A stretch of DNA of 36,529 nucleotides from Nitrosomonas sp. (GTDB lineage: Bacteria; Pseudomonadota; Gammaproteobacteria; Burkholderiales; Nitrosomonadaceae). The stretch covers positions 1-36,529 of the forward strand of contig SXJH01000225.1 in assembly GCA_005779435.1 (NCBI GenBank), written 5' to 3'. Below, in pieces: positions 15,380 to 23,391 of this stretch. The notes below the pieces were generated by a model that was given only the letters and a program-made list of their open reading frames with translations, was not told where the DNA came from and searched no databases. Made by a program: the position numbers and the translations under genes. The stretch's first letter is position 1, and each line of letters opens with the position of its first letter.

Positions 15380-16564
15380 CTAGATCATCGTCATAATCAG
15401 CATAATCAGCATCAATTCGTCTTCTTCCTGTTGCAGTTTTTCTCGCTCTTTTTCTATTTGTATTCTTTGCTCAATATCGTGAATAGCACGTTGAATCCGC
15501 GCAGAAATGCGCTTGTGTTCTAGTGATTTAAGTATCTGTAACGAAATGACATAAAACTGCTCATCAACCTTGAATCCTTCGCGCTCAATATTGCGCTCAA
15601 GCGCCTGTATTGATATTGGCTCATCCTGTGCTTGCTCTATCTCATGCTGCACAGCCTGACGAATGGCCGTTTGTATTCTTTTCTTGGCTTTCTTGAGCTT
15701 TTTCCTATTTTTCTCAAGTGCACCAAAATATTCACGCAGCGTTCCGTATGTTGCCTGGATCGCCTGCGTTGCCGCTTCAATCGTTGCGCCGAAAAATTGA
15801 TTCGTGCTGCTAAATATGCTGTCCTGCGTCAGCGTTACCGCACCCGGTGTTACCGTATACCCATAAAACGTATTCGCGCTGTCAAACGTTGCGCTCTGGG
15901 TTAAGCCCTGAGTCGCCCCAGGTGCCGTGACGGTTGCCGAGTAAAACGCAGCCGAATTATCAAACCGGCTTGCCTGGGTTAACCCGTGGCTGACAGTTGC
16001 AGCGTAAAACGAACTGTTGTTGGTTGCTGTGCTACTTTGAACCAAGCCATGATTTACAGTCGCGGAATAAAATGCTGCGCTATTCGTTGCGCTGCTTGCC
16101 TGGGTCAGCGTTACCGTGCCCGTCGTTACTGTTGGCGCATAAAAACTATTGCTGTTTGAAACTAAAGACGGCAATAGCGTTTGAGTCCCGCCCAATGTAA
16201 CAACGGCGGCATAAAACGAGCTGCTGTTATCAAACCTCGACGCCTGAACCAGACCATGACTTACGGTTGCGGCATAGAACGATTCACTGTTTGAAAATGA
16301 ACTGCCCTGCGTCAGCCCATGGCTGACCGTCGCTGCATAGAATGCCGCGCTATTATCAACCAGCGCCGATTGAGTCAGTCCATGACTGACCGTATGCGCA
16401 TTGAAACTATTGCTGCCATCAAATCGACTGCTTTGCGAAAGCGTTACCGCGCCCGGCGTTACCGTAGCCGCATAGAATGAACTGCTGTTATCAAATCTAG
16501 TGGACTGTGTTAGCGTTTGGTTGCCAGATCCGGCAACATAACTACCAAAATAAATACCATCCAT
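15380..16564 (-). CDS. Repeat protein with about 11 copies of a FDNSSSFYAATV unit
   Basis: 394 aa. Residues about 14-270 consist of about 11 imperfect units of 20-25 residues, each with a core like FDNSSSFYAATV separated by linkers such as SHGLTQASR or TPGAVTLTQ. The C-terminal 120 residues are different: a highly charged coiled coil (KKLKKAKKRIQTAIRQAVQH and IEQRIQIEKEREKLQQEEDE) ending in the hydrophobic LMLIMLIMTMI. Beta-solenoid or collagen-like head fibre with a trimerisation or anchoring coil is a reasonable model. It lies between the portal and scaffold genes, where P22 has none. No known family recognised. Confidence 0.65.
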   Translation of the reverse strand: MDGIYFGSYVAGSGNQTLTQSTRFDNSSSFYAATVTPGAVTLSQSSRFDGSNSFNAHTVSHGLTQSALVDNSAAFYAATVSHGLTQGSSFSNSESFYAATVSHGLVQASRFDNSSSFYAAVVTLGGTQTLLPSLVSNSNSFYAPTVTTGTVTLTQASSATNSAAFYSATVNHGLVQSSTATNNSSFYAATVSHGLTQASRFDNSAAFYSATVTAPGATQGLTQSATFDSANTFYGYTVTPGAVTLTQDSIFSSTNQFFGATIEAATQAIQATYGTLREYFGALEKNRKKLKKAKKRIQTAIRQAVQHEIEQAQDEPISIQALERNIEREGFKVDEQFYVISLQILKSLEHKRISARIQRAIHDIEQRIQIEKEREKLQQEEDELMLIMLIMTMI

Positions 16565-16566
16565 GA

Positions 16567-16878
16567 TTAGGCTGTGGTATTAATTTCCAGCCAACCATCA
16601 GCCCATTCCTTTGTACTTGTTTGATCTACCCAAGTAATTAACACATTATCTGCATTCATCTCCGTAGCAGATAAATCTAACTTAACACTAACACTACTTG
16701 CAGGTGTATTTGTTGGTAATGTAGTGAGATTGGCAAAAGCACCACCATCTTTACTTATTTTAAAATCCCCAGCAGCAATAGTAGGGGTAGATTTTAATGA
16801 TAAATTATCGGTAGCATCTCTTACGCATACATAAGTGACAAATGCTTGATTCTTTTTGGGTGGATTGCTATTAGCCAT
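16567..16878 (-). CDS. Accessory structural protein, AT-rich cassette
   Basis: 103 aa, beta-rich: AFVTYVCVRDATDNLSLKST, TIAAGDFKISKDGGAFANLT, SSVSVKLDLSATEMNADNV, ITWVDQTSTKEWADGW. The sequence K-S-x-P-T-I-A-A-G-D-F-x-x-S-x-D-G-G resembles beta-sandwich modules of phage tail or head fibres. The codons are visibly more A/T-rich than in the neighbouring structural genes. The stop is 2 bp before the repeat-protein start and the start overlaps the 380-aa gene, so these are co-transcribed. Confidence 0.6.
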   Translation of the reverse strand: MANSNPPKKNQAFVTYVCVRDATDNLSLKSTPTIAAGDFKISKDGGAFANLTTLPTNTPASSVSVKLDLSATEMNADNVLITWVDQTSTKEWADGWLEINTTA

Positions 16879-18020
16879 TAGAACACACCCACTTGACCAC
16901 TACACATATTTACTCCTTGCTCCATGTGGACACCTAGTAAACCAATTAAAGTTGTCCTAGTTTTTGCTGTCCCCGCATTAAAATCAGAGAATGCCCCAGT
17001 GTTATCTAATCTGCGGCACGCATATATTGAACTTCCATACATTGTAAGTTTCGCTTCCGTAGTAAGAGCATCAAGGTAATAAATAGTCACGTTATTTGCC
17101 GTTGTTGGTCGACAGGTTATTGCATAGTTAGTATTTGCCTTCATGGCAAATGGAACTGAGAATACCACTTCAATTTGAGCTACTGCGACAGATCCTATTT
17201 TAGAAACATCCACTGTGATTGTACGTTCTGCTACTGGCGTTTCTAATGGATTACTATATAGGATGAGTTCAAAATCAGAGGATGTGCTTGCGAGTAATCC
17301 ATTAAAAAATAAGCCGTAAGCCATGTATGTTGTGTTGAGATTAACAATATTGCCATATTCGTCAGCTGTAGCTGTTCCTGAATTTATGGCTACCCCTGTC
17401 GGAGCAACTGCCTGGAATGGAAAACCCCCAAAATATCCGATGGAGCCATCATTAAACACAATATAACAATTTGGAAGTGCTGCTGATGTTTTTAGATATG
17501 CACCAGTCGTATTATTAGTGCTGGTAGGTAGATTTGGTGTTGCTGGGTATATTCCATTATTATTAAAATTAACTAAGACAGAATCAGTACCCCCCCGAGC
17601 TGTCATTGAAAATACTACTGCTATTAAATCACCATGAGCAATGGTTTTTGTTCCAGAAGTCATTACTGAGGTTTGTACTGCCGCACTTGTCACCCCACCA
17701 CCACCACCTGTAAAACTCGCTTCAACATCAAAAGTCCCGTCTCCTTGTGCTGGAGCTGAGGATGCGGCAACATCTTGAATTCCCACTTTAAAAGTAGTGG
17801 CTGCATTTGCGAATGTAGTGGTGCCTGTCCTCCAAACAATACTACCACCCCCTGCCGCCGATATGGTTTTACTACCCCCAATAGGATTTTGTAGCAAAAT
17901 ATGCCCAATAGCGAATACAGTTTCCCCCGCTGCATTTAATGTTACTGACGTATACCCGGTGGAATCTGCTTGAGCAAGAAAAGGGAGTCTATTTACCTGA
18001 TTTACAAATACTTGACTCAT
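16878..18020 (-). CDS. Large accessory virion protein of the AT-rich cassette
   Basis: 380 aa, beta-rich throughout with no membrane segment: NAAGETVFAIGHILLQNPIG, IVWRTGTTTFANAATTFKVG, GDLIAVVFSMTARGGTDSVL, YCLDALTT-like strands near the end, then a Cys-containing terminus. It resembles head- or tail-fibre-like proteins that list many strands per repeat. It overlaps the 79-aa gene by 4 bp. Base composition is lower in GC than surrounding structural genes, which suggests separate acquisition. Function not recognised. Confidence 0.6.
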   Translation of the reverse strand: MSQVFVNQVNRLPFLAQADSTGYTSVTLNAAGETVFAIGHILLQNPIGGSKTISAAGGGSIVWRTGTTTFANAATTFKVGIQDVAASSAPAQGDGTFDVEASFTGGGGGVTSAAVQTSVMTSGTKTIAHGDLIAVVFSMTARGGTDSVLVNFNNNGIYPATPNLPTSTNNTTGAYLKTSAALPNCYIVFNDGSIGYFGGFPFQAVAPTGVAINSGTATADEYGNIVNLNTTYMAYGLFFNGLLASTSSDFELILYSNPLETPVAERTITVDVSKIGSVAVAQIEVVFSVPFAMKANTNYAITCRPTTANNVTIYYLDALTTEAKLTMYGSSIYACRRLDNTGAFSDFNAGTAKTRTTLIGLLGVHMEQGVNMCSGQVGVF

Positions 18021-18256
18021 ATTGTTATTGTATATCCATTAGTCAATGCTGTTTTTACCTGTTGCTGTGTTCTCCCTATTTTGGCAACACGAAGTAGCAC
18101 TTTCAGGAATGCTTGCTTTTCTTCTTCAGTAATAGTGCCAGTTAAATCCGGAAGATAGATACCAACATCCTGTGCTGGAACATCACCAGTGACACTAAGC
18201 CTAAGATGATCCCCTGCCGCGCATTCGTATACTTTTTGTAACGTAATAGTCGCCAT
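18017..18256 (-). CDS. Small protein of the accessory cassette
   Basis: 79 aa: ITLQKVYECAAGDHLRLSVT (beta), then YLPDLTGTITEEEKQAFLKV and LLRVAKIGRTQQQVKTALTN (helical). A beta strand pair followed by an EEEK-type helix is all that can be said; no family recognised. The gene is translationally linked to the downstream 380-aa gene (ATGA overlap) and follows the 138-aa gene after 3 bp. Confidence 0.6.
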   Translation of the reverse strand: MATITLQKVYECAAGDHLRLSVTGDVPAQDVGIYLPDLTGTITEEEKQAFLKVLLRVAKIGRTQQQVKTALTNGYTITI

Positions 18257-18259
18257 TTT

Positions 18260-18676
18260 TTACAGCGCAAAAATGCCGGAAGCGTTCCAAGAAATTGAAA
18301 TATTGCCGCCGTTTGGAGTTACCGGTAGACCAGTAACACCGGTATCAATGTACGCAATCAACCGCCACGTTGTGTTAGCGCCCGCATTTTTACGGTACAG
18401 AACCAACGCCTCAACCGTCGCGCCGGAAACCGCCGTGAAGGTCACATCAGCACCATCGAACGCGCCGTTAGTGTAGCTTTTTGTTGCGCCTATTTCCTGA
18501 TCCGTTCCGACAATTCCGGATAATGACGAATAAAACTCATGCGCAGAACTGTAGGTGTATGTGCCGGTATCAACAAGCGCCACATAAACACCCGTCGTTC
18601 CTGTGCCGTCCAGATCGGAATCTGCCGAGTTCTGCAAAAGTGCTTCTTTCCATTTTGGATATAGTGCATTAGCCAT
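18260..18676 (-). CDS. Phage virion (decoration/head-fibre type) protein
   Basis: 138 aa: MANALYPKWKEALLQNSADS, then GVYVALVDTGTYTYSSAHEF, TFTAVSGATVEALVLYRK, and LIAYIDTGVTGLPVTPNGGN, ending SWNASGIFAL. I recognise this as a frequent small phage protein (N-A-x-Y-x-x-x-K-x-x-x-L ... V-x-V-x-L-V-D-T-G-x-Y) encoded near portal or capsid genes; it is probably a virion decoration or fibre-base protein. It overlaps the portal stop by 8 bp and is the first gene of the accessory cassette. Confidence 0.7.
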   Translation of the reverse strand: MANALYPKWKEALLQNSADSDLDGTGTTGVYVALVDTGTYTYSSAHEFYSSLSGIVGTDQEIGATKSYTNGAFDGADVTFTAVSGATVEALVLYRKNAGANTTWRLIAYIDTGVTGLPVTPNGGNISISWNASGIFAL

Positions 18677-20828
18677 TAATCATTTGCTCCTCTTCGTTGT
18701 TTTCCGCCTGCTCTTGCGGTTGGTGATCCAAATATTCGGTGTAAACCTGCCAAGAACCGTCGTCTAGTTTCACCGCGCGCGATACTTTGCTGTGCGGCTT
18801 TGGTTGAGCTTGCTGCTCAATCGATGGCTCCGGAACTGCCGAAACACCCTGCACAGCCTCGGCAACAACTGCCCGCACCTGCTCAGGTGTCATACCTGTT
18901 TGCACAACTTTCAGCCGGTTTGTTTCAGCGTTGAAAGCGTCGATTTTGAGCTTTTCAATTTCCAGTGTTTTGTCCGCCGTTGTCGCCTGCGCTTTCTGCG
19001 AAACCTCTTGAATCTGCTGCTGTAATTGCTGGATTATTTGCTGCGCCTCTGCTTGGGTTTGCTCTAATTGCTGCTGTAGTTGCATGATTTCTGGCGGAGG
19101 CTGATCGCCGTTTTCGGCTTCTTGGACTTGCGGGGGCAACATCGCTTTGAATCGTTTGGCCATTTCCTCAGCGCCTGGCCAGTCAAGATTTTTAGCCAGC
19201 AAATCAGAAATTAATGGCGCGGCTGCTGGATAGGATCTGATAAATTCGGTCATCTGCGTCGCGGCCTCTTCGCGCTTAGTAGCAAACGACGGCCCGGCAC
19301 TCACAACAACGTCATATTTACCGACTGACAAGTCATAAACGCGCGTTAATTCGCCGTTATCGCCTTTGATCTGCTGCGCTTCTTCGCCGATGCGCACGTT
19401 TTCAGCTTCTTTTCCGTCTTCGCCGAGAATGCGGACAATCCTGTCGCCGGTGTAAACGTGCGGGATCAGATCGATCACGATTTGCCCGACGTGGCGGATC
19501 GCGCGCGACAGATTGTCTACAAAATGGAAATTACCGATTTCGCCTTGCCGCTGACGCGCCATAATTGCGCGCCCTGACGTTTCGTTAGATTCCGCACCCA
19601 TACTCGGATCGTGCATGTTAAGCACTGTTTTTATGTCGTCGCTTGCGTTCATTGCCTCTTGTAGCGCCCCGGCCGGAACGCCCGCGAAAGCTTGGCGCTG
19701 TGGTGCATCATTGCCTTTGTATTGTAAAAATGCGTGATCTTCGATGTTCGCTGTCGCCCATTTGTGTGAATCAACGGAAAATGCACCTTCCTTCCCAACC
19801 CACGGCGCATTCGGTGCGAGCGCGACTAATTCAGTTGTTTTTGTCCGCCAATAATTAAATATCCGTTGCGGGTCTTTGGCGTCGCGGATCAAACTCTTAA
19901 AATACCGCTTTCCGGCCACGATGATTTCATCGCCATAAACGGGCACAATAGGAATGTACTTACCAGCCCATTCGTTTTCTTCGAGGACTTCCGAGCCGGT
20001 TACGATAAACTGTTTAACCTTCCAACTTCGAGTCTGGCGCTCATCAACCTTCTGCGCGCCGATTGCTTCGTAGTAGTCTGATTGCTCCGCGTAGACTTCG
20101 GCATCAACAACGGAGCCTTCGTTAAGCAGGAAGATTGTTTTGGCGACTTCTTCGCGTACCCAATACTCAGCAATCAGAATTCCATCTTCGTCCAGCCAAT
20201 CGGCATCAAACCCGGTGTAGCCGTCGGAATCTTCCCAACCCTCCGCAGAATCTTTTTTATACTTCGCTTTGAATTCGGATTTTGTGATCCGATCAACAAT
20301 CATGCACTCATTCCAATCGCTCGAATCTGCGGCCATGCTGTGCGGATCGCCGAACACAGCGAATTGATTGGCCACCCTATCAATCTTGATATCTTTATCA
20401 AATGTATCATCGTGCGCATAATCCACATTTACCCGGATGTACCCATAGCCCCCAGCAACCGCATGTAAAACGGCGGTATCGTATGCAAGGTCGGCTTTTG
20501 ATGTTGATTCAATGTTGCGAATCAGCCCGGTGTATATTTCTGCGGTTTCCGGGTCGGCGTTATCGTCAACCGGCTTGACTGATATCGATGGCTTGTTTTG
20601 TCGTGAGTTGTTTACAACCTGGTGAACGTACGCGACCAGCTTATTTATAGTCAGGCACGGCTTCCCGCGCGACTTTCGGCGATCTATGTCGGATTGCTCC
20701 CACTGCTTGCCAAGTAAAGAAAACTCAATATCATCAAGCGCGGACTTGCGGTTTTCTCGCTCCGCATCGCTCGCAAGCGTGAAAAAATCTTTGGCTTGCT
20801 TGATTATGTCGACTGTGTTTTTTGGCAT
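18669..20828 (-). CDS. Portal protein, P22 gp1-like
   Basis: 719 aa, the length of P22 portal (725). Typical blocks: SLLGKQWEQSDIDRRKSRGK, CLTINKLVAYVHQVVNNSRQ, GDPHSMAADSSDWNECM, and a long C-terminal Gln-rich coiled coil (EIMQLQQQLEQTQAEAQQII) as in the barrel of P22-type portals. The dodecameric portal is the packaging motor dock and DNA exit channel. The ATG is immediately preceded by a T tract belonging to a terminator, with no Shine-Dalgarno sequence. No alternative in-frame Met lies close by. Confidence 0.85.
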   Translation of the reverse strand: MPKNTVDIIKQAKDFFTLASDAERENRKSALDDIEFSLLGKQWEQSDIDRRKSRGKPCLTINKLVAYVHQVVNNSRQNKPSISVKPVDDNADPETAEIYTGLIRNIESTSKADLAYDTAVLHAVAGGYGYIRVNVDYAHDDTFDKDIKIDRVANQFAVFGDPHSMAADSSDWNECMIVDRITKSEFKAKYKKDSAEGWEDSDGYTGFDADWLDEDGILIAEYWVREEVAKTIFLLNEGSVVDAEVYAEQSDYYEAIGAQKVDERQTRSWKVKQFIVTGSEVLEENEWAGKYIPIVPVYGDEIIVAGKRYFKSLIRDAKDPQRIFNYWRTKTTELVALAPNAPWVGKEGAFSVDSHKWATANIEDHAFLQYKGNDAPQRQAFAGVPAGALQEAMNASDDIKTVLNMHDPSMGAESNETSGRAIMARQRQGEIGNFHFVDNLSRAIRHVGQIVIDLIPHVYTGDRIVRILGEDGKEAENVRIGEEAQQIKGDNGELTRVYDLSVGKYDVVVSAGPSFATKREEAATQMTEFIRSYPAAAPLISDLLAKNLDWPGAEEMAKRFKAMLPPQVQEAENGDQPPPEIMQLQQQLEQTQAEAQQIIQQLQQQIQEVSQKAQATTADKTLEIEKLKIDAFNAETNRLKVVQTGMTPEQVRAVVAEAVQGVSAVPEPSIEQQAQPKPHSKVSRAVKLDDGSWQVYTEYLDHQPQEQAENNEEEQMING

Positions 20829-20852
20829 AAAAAAACCCGCTCGAGGCGGGTT
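20829..20852 (-). terminator. Intrinsic terminator ending at the portal start codon
   Basis: On the minus strand AACCCGC-CTCGA-GCGGGTT, a perfect 7-bp stem, is followed by TTTTT and then ATG of the portal gene. It lies 25 bp after the large terminase stop. The position suggests deliberate polarity between terminase and portal. Confidence 0.75.
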
Positions 20853-20877
20853 ATAGGTGATTAATGTATTTTTTTGA

Positions 20878-22179
20878 TTAACTCATCCAGCCATGCGTTA
20901 AAACTGGCCGCGTGTATTGCTCGTCAGTTTTTGTAAAAAGATCCTCAACCGCTATCGCCATCAATCCGAACGCATCCGCACCGTGACTACTCCAGTCATG
21001 ATCCGGGCCTAATCCAATGCCGCGCGCATCATCAATTTTTTCGTGATACCAGCCCAGCGCATCAATGCCAGCCGATGTAGTCGCTTCGTTAAACCAGCAA
21101 GACCCAAGCCAGCGCCGCACCGCTTCAATCCTCAGCATCGCTGCACCCTTGCCTTGATTTGGCACCACTTCTACCCGATAACCAGCAGCATCGAACGCGG
21201 ATTCGTAGCTGACTGCATAAACACGGTCGTTCTGCCCGCCGTCGTGCGGCAGCCAAATTTGTGATTTTGTTGTTGTGTAATTGCGCGACCGCAGCCAGTT
21301 GATATGCGCATCAATCGGCTGGCCCTGGCTCTCATAGTAATCAATAACCCGGATCTCTTTTCCGATAATCTGACACGCCCAAATTGCAAAAGCGTCCGAT
21401 CTTGCGCCTGTGCCGCCGATATCACAGAAAAGATGGATAGCCATCAGCGGATCGGCAGCGACTCTACCAATGCGCCCGCTTGATCTTGCTTCAGCTAAAT
21501 GCCGGGCGAAATATGCGCCGGAATTTACGGCAGCATAGCCACCTTCCCAAATGTGATCGTATTGTTCGGGTGTTGTGCGCAAACAATCCAGCCGCTCTTG
21601 ATTGAGTTCGGGCGGCAACATTGGATTATCACTCCAATTTGCACGCACAACTACCGCGCCGGTTGGCAGATCATCGCCGCGCAGCATCATATCAACCGGA
21701 TCAGTTTTGCGCCTCGGATTCCAGCTAAACCACAGCTCCGAGCCGGACGCGCGGATTGTGGGGCGAAGCAATGATAATGATCTGGCACTCAATGTTTGCG
21801 CCTCCTCAATCCACGCCCGGCCAAAACCCTCGAGCGATTTTATAGATTCCGCGTTGTGATCCTGCATACCGACAAACGTTATTACGCCATCGCCAGGCGT
21901 TCTGATGACCTCGTTAAATATTTTAAAGCCGTGCTTTTCACCGATCCCAAATGCACCCAACTTATCCTCAATCAGCCGCTTGCTCGACTCTTTGAGCGTT
22001 TTTTGCACCTCGCGAATACAAACCGCCCGCATGCCGCGGAATTCAAAACAATCCTCTATCAATTTTTCGGCGAAAAAATGCGATTTACCAGAGCCGCGAC
22101 CGCCCCACGCGCCTTTGTATCTAGCAGGCTCTAAAAGCGGAGCAAATACCCGCGCCGTATTAAATTCAATTTCAGGCAT
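20878..22179 (-). CDS. Terminase large subunit
   Basis: 433 aa. ATPase: Walker A-like GGRGSGKSHFFAEKL near residues 26-40, followed by RAVCIREVQKTLKESS (arginine-rich strand) and the Walker B-like block GFGRAWIEEAQTLS near residues 119-132. The nuclease half has LFCDIGGTGARSDAFAIWAC with the first acidic residue, and later DHDWSSHGADAFGLM. This is the Terminase_3/PBSX-type large subunit. It translocates DNA into the procapsid and cuts genome ends. It lies directly after the DUF5681 gene with no gap. Confidence 0.9.
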   Translation of the reverse strand: MPEIEFNTARVFAPLLEPARYKGAWGGRGSGKSHFFAEKLIEDCFEFRGMRAVCIREVQKTLKESSKRLIEDKLGAFGIGEKHGFKIFNEVIRTPGDGVITFVGMQDHNAESIKSLEGFGRAWIEEAQTLSARSLSLLRPTIRASGSELWFSWNPRRKTDPVDMMLRGDDLPTGAVVVRANWSDNPMLPPELNQERLDCLRTTPEQYDHIWEGGYAAVNSGAYFARHLAEARSSGRIGRVAADPLMAIHLFCDIGGTGARSDAFAIWACQIIGKEIRVIDYYESQGQPIDAHINWLRSRNYTTTKSQIWLPHDGGQNDRVYAVSYESAFDAAGYRVEVVPNQGKGAAMLRIEAVRRWLGSCWFNEATTSAGIDALGWYHEKIDDARGIGLGPDHDWSSHGADAFGLMAIAVEDLFTKTDEQYTRPVLTHGWMS

Positions 22180-22494
22180 TTATCCTGCTGCTGCCGGATC
22201 AATAATCCTGCGCACAAACGTGATCGTATGATCGATCGTTCCGCCATCTCGACCGGATAGCTCAAGCGCTTGCGGTGCTTTGCCGTATGCACGATCAATA
22301 ATGTATTGAGCTGCGGCCAGTCGATTGCGCTCATTTTCGCCGCTCCGCATGATCTCGATGATTGTGTCGAGCGCATCGGGCGTTTTTGTTTTGCACATCG
22401 CCTCAAGTGTGATTTGCTCTGCGGTTTTTTTGGCGCGCCCGCTTGGATTTCCGCTTTTCCCTGGTTTAAATCCGTTGACTGGTGGTTTTCTCAT
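22180..22494 (-). CDS. DUF5681 protein, small terminase position
   Basis: 104 aa from ATG at 22494, chosen for the AAGGA 6-9 nt upstream rather than an upstream Met. The opening NGFKPGKSGNPSGRAKK is the DUF5681 signature; these proteins are usually directly upstream of terminase large subunits. The middle is helical (EQITLEAMCKTKTPDALDTI, NERNRLAAAQYIIDRAYGKA), as for a DNA-binding recognition subunit. Its stop abuts the terminase ATG. Recognition of the packaging site is inferred from position. Confidence 0.8.
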   Translation of the reverse strand: MRKPPVNGFKPGKSGNPSGRAKKTAEQITLEAMCKTKTPDALDTIIEIMRSGENERNRLAAAQYIIDRAYGKAPQALELSGRDGGTIDHTITFVRRIIDPAAAG

Positions 22495-22532
22495 TGCAAA
22501 ATCCTTGTTACCAATGTAAGTTTTCGCGCCAT

Positions 22533-22568
22533 AAAACAAAAAAGCCCGGAGCTTTCGCGCCAGGCTTT
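22533..22568 (-). terminator. Strong terminator before the terminase genes (tR'-like)
   Basis: On the minus strand AAAGCCTGG pairs with CCGGGCTTT (nine pairs, one G-U) around a 10-nt loop, followed by TTTGTTTTAT. It lies between the late promoter at 22637-22665 and the first late gene. This is the arrangement of a lambdoid pR'-tR' switch that needs an antiterminator to release late transcription. Confidence 0.75.
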
Positions 22569-22636
22569 CGGTTAACTTATTGTTTAATTAGTGGTTTTAT
22601 TTCTTTTACTTACACTAATACCACTCTACAAAAAAC

Positions 22637-22665
22637 AGCATAATCTTGTTACCGGGATTTTGCAA
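22637..22665 (-). promoter_or_regulatory. Candidate late promoter
   Basis: On the minus strand TTGCAA (22665-22660), 17-bp spacer, TATGCT (22642-22637). Both elements match sigma70 consensus at 4 of 6 positions. It would start transcription about 62 bp before the terminator at 22568 and serve the terminase-to-lysis operon. Confidence 0.5.
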
Positions 22666-22693
22666 CAAATTTTAAAATATTTTAAAAAAAGTA

Positions 22694-22721
22694 CTGACAT
22701 TGCGCCCAATGGGCGTATAAT
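22694..22721 (+). promoter_or_regulatory. Plus-strand promoter with a palindromic spacer
   Basis: CTGACA (22694-22699), 16-bp spacer, perfect TATAAT (22716-22721). The spacer holds CGCCC-AAT-GGGCG, a 5-bp inverted repeat well placed for a repressor to block polymerase. It is divergent from the late promoter and drives the 22813-23644 gene set. Confidence 0.7.
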
Positions 22722-22741
22722 TATTTCCTTGCAGCACGGTA

Positions 22742-22797
22742 CTTGATAGCCGATCATATCAAGAGCGATTCAGACCGCTAAAGTCTTGAAACCAAGA
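22742..22797 (+). ncRNA. Structured 5' leader with three consecutive hairpins
   Basis: Downstream of the TATAAT box, about 14 nt after the expected start: CTTGATA/TATCAAG (7 bp, 8-nt loop, 22742-22763), AGCG/CGCT (4 bp, 22764-22779) and TCTTG/CAAGA (5 bp, AAAC loop, 22784-22797). AGGGG at 22799-22803 follows immediately and then ATG at 22813. No known riboswitch class recognised. It may be a regulated or protein-binding leader. Confidence 0.4.
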
Positions 22798-22812
22798 TAG
22801 GGGTAACAGATC

Positions 22813-23142
22813 ATGATGAATACCAAAAACGCATTCAAATTGGAATATTCAAAGCAGCGCAAAATAAATAGCTTATATGGCGCCAGCCATGTAAGAAATG
22901 GGGCCAATGTAACATTCAGGAAATGGATTCCTGAAGCAACAAGAAACGCATCTGCAATAAAGGATGCAGCTTACCTGTGCGCATTAACTCCAATAGGGAA
23001 AGTATATTTCCCTGGAATTTACGCAAAAGTTGCCGAGCAGCGCAAGCAATTGTTGATTGATGGCTTGGGGTGGATATCAAATTTTGCTGGAATAAAGGCA
23101 GAAATAGCAGCCGCAAGACTCTCGATCGAAAAAGGAGAATAA
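22813..23142 (+). CDS. Unknown protein, first gene of the isolated plus-strand unit
   Basis: 109 aa, mostly basic and helical, with no membrane segment or known motif. Examples are NAFKLEYSKQRKINSLYGAS, RKWIPEATRNASAIKDAAYL, YAKVAEQRKQLLIDGLGWIS and AAARLSIEKGE. The start at 22813 is preceded by AGGGG 9 nt upstream; a second Met follows directly. It is the first gene after the strong promoter and structured leader. The unit runs against the surrounding minus-strand operons, which is typical of independently expressed moron genes. Function unknown. Confidence 0.65.
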   Translation: MMNTKNAFKLEYSKQRKINSLYGASHVRNGANVTFRKWIPEATRNASAIKDAAYLCALTPIGKVYFPGIYAKVAEQRKQLLIDGLGWISNFAGIKAEIAAARLSIEKGE

Positions 23143-23145
23143 AAA

Positions 23146-23391
23146 ATGAGATCAACAGTAATCATAAGCAAGCGTGGCGAAGGCTACATAGCCACGGTAT
23201 CCGGTAAGTTCGGCGGTGGTTTCCAGGGTGGGCGTTGCGGATTAACTCCGTTCGAAGCGGCAGCAAAAGCAGCAGAATGGATGATTAGTTATGGCCAATC
23301 TAATCCGGAAGGCGGAGACTTAATGGCTCCGCAAGAAGTGTGGGATCTGGTGCCTGATCATTTACGCAGCATCCAGGCGAAAGATGCCTAA
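23146..23391 (+). CDS. Unknown small protein of the plus-strand unit
   Basis: 81 aa. MRSTVIISKRGEGYIATVSG opens a beta hairpin, and GGGFQGGRCGLTPFEAAAKA leads into a helix (AEWMISYGQSNPEGGD). A short beta-beta-alpha domain is plausible. GGAGAA precedes the start and only 3 bp separate it from the upstream gene. No family recognised. Confidence 0.65.
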   Translation: MRSTVIISKRGEGYIATVSGKFGGGFQGGRCGLTPFEAAAKAAEWMISYGQSNPEGGDLMAPQEVWDLVPDHLRSIQAKDA

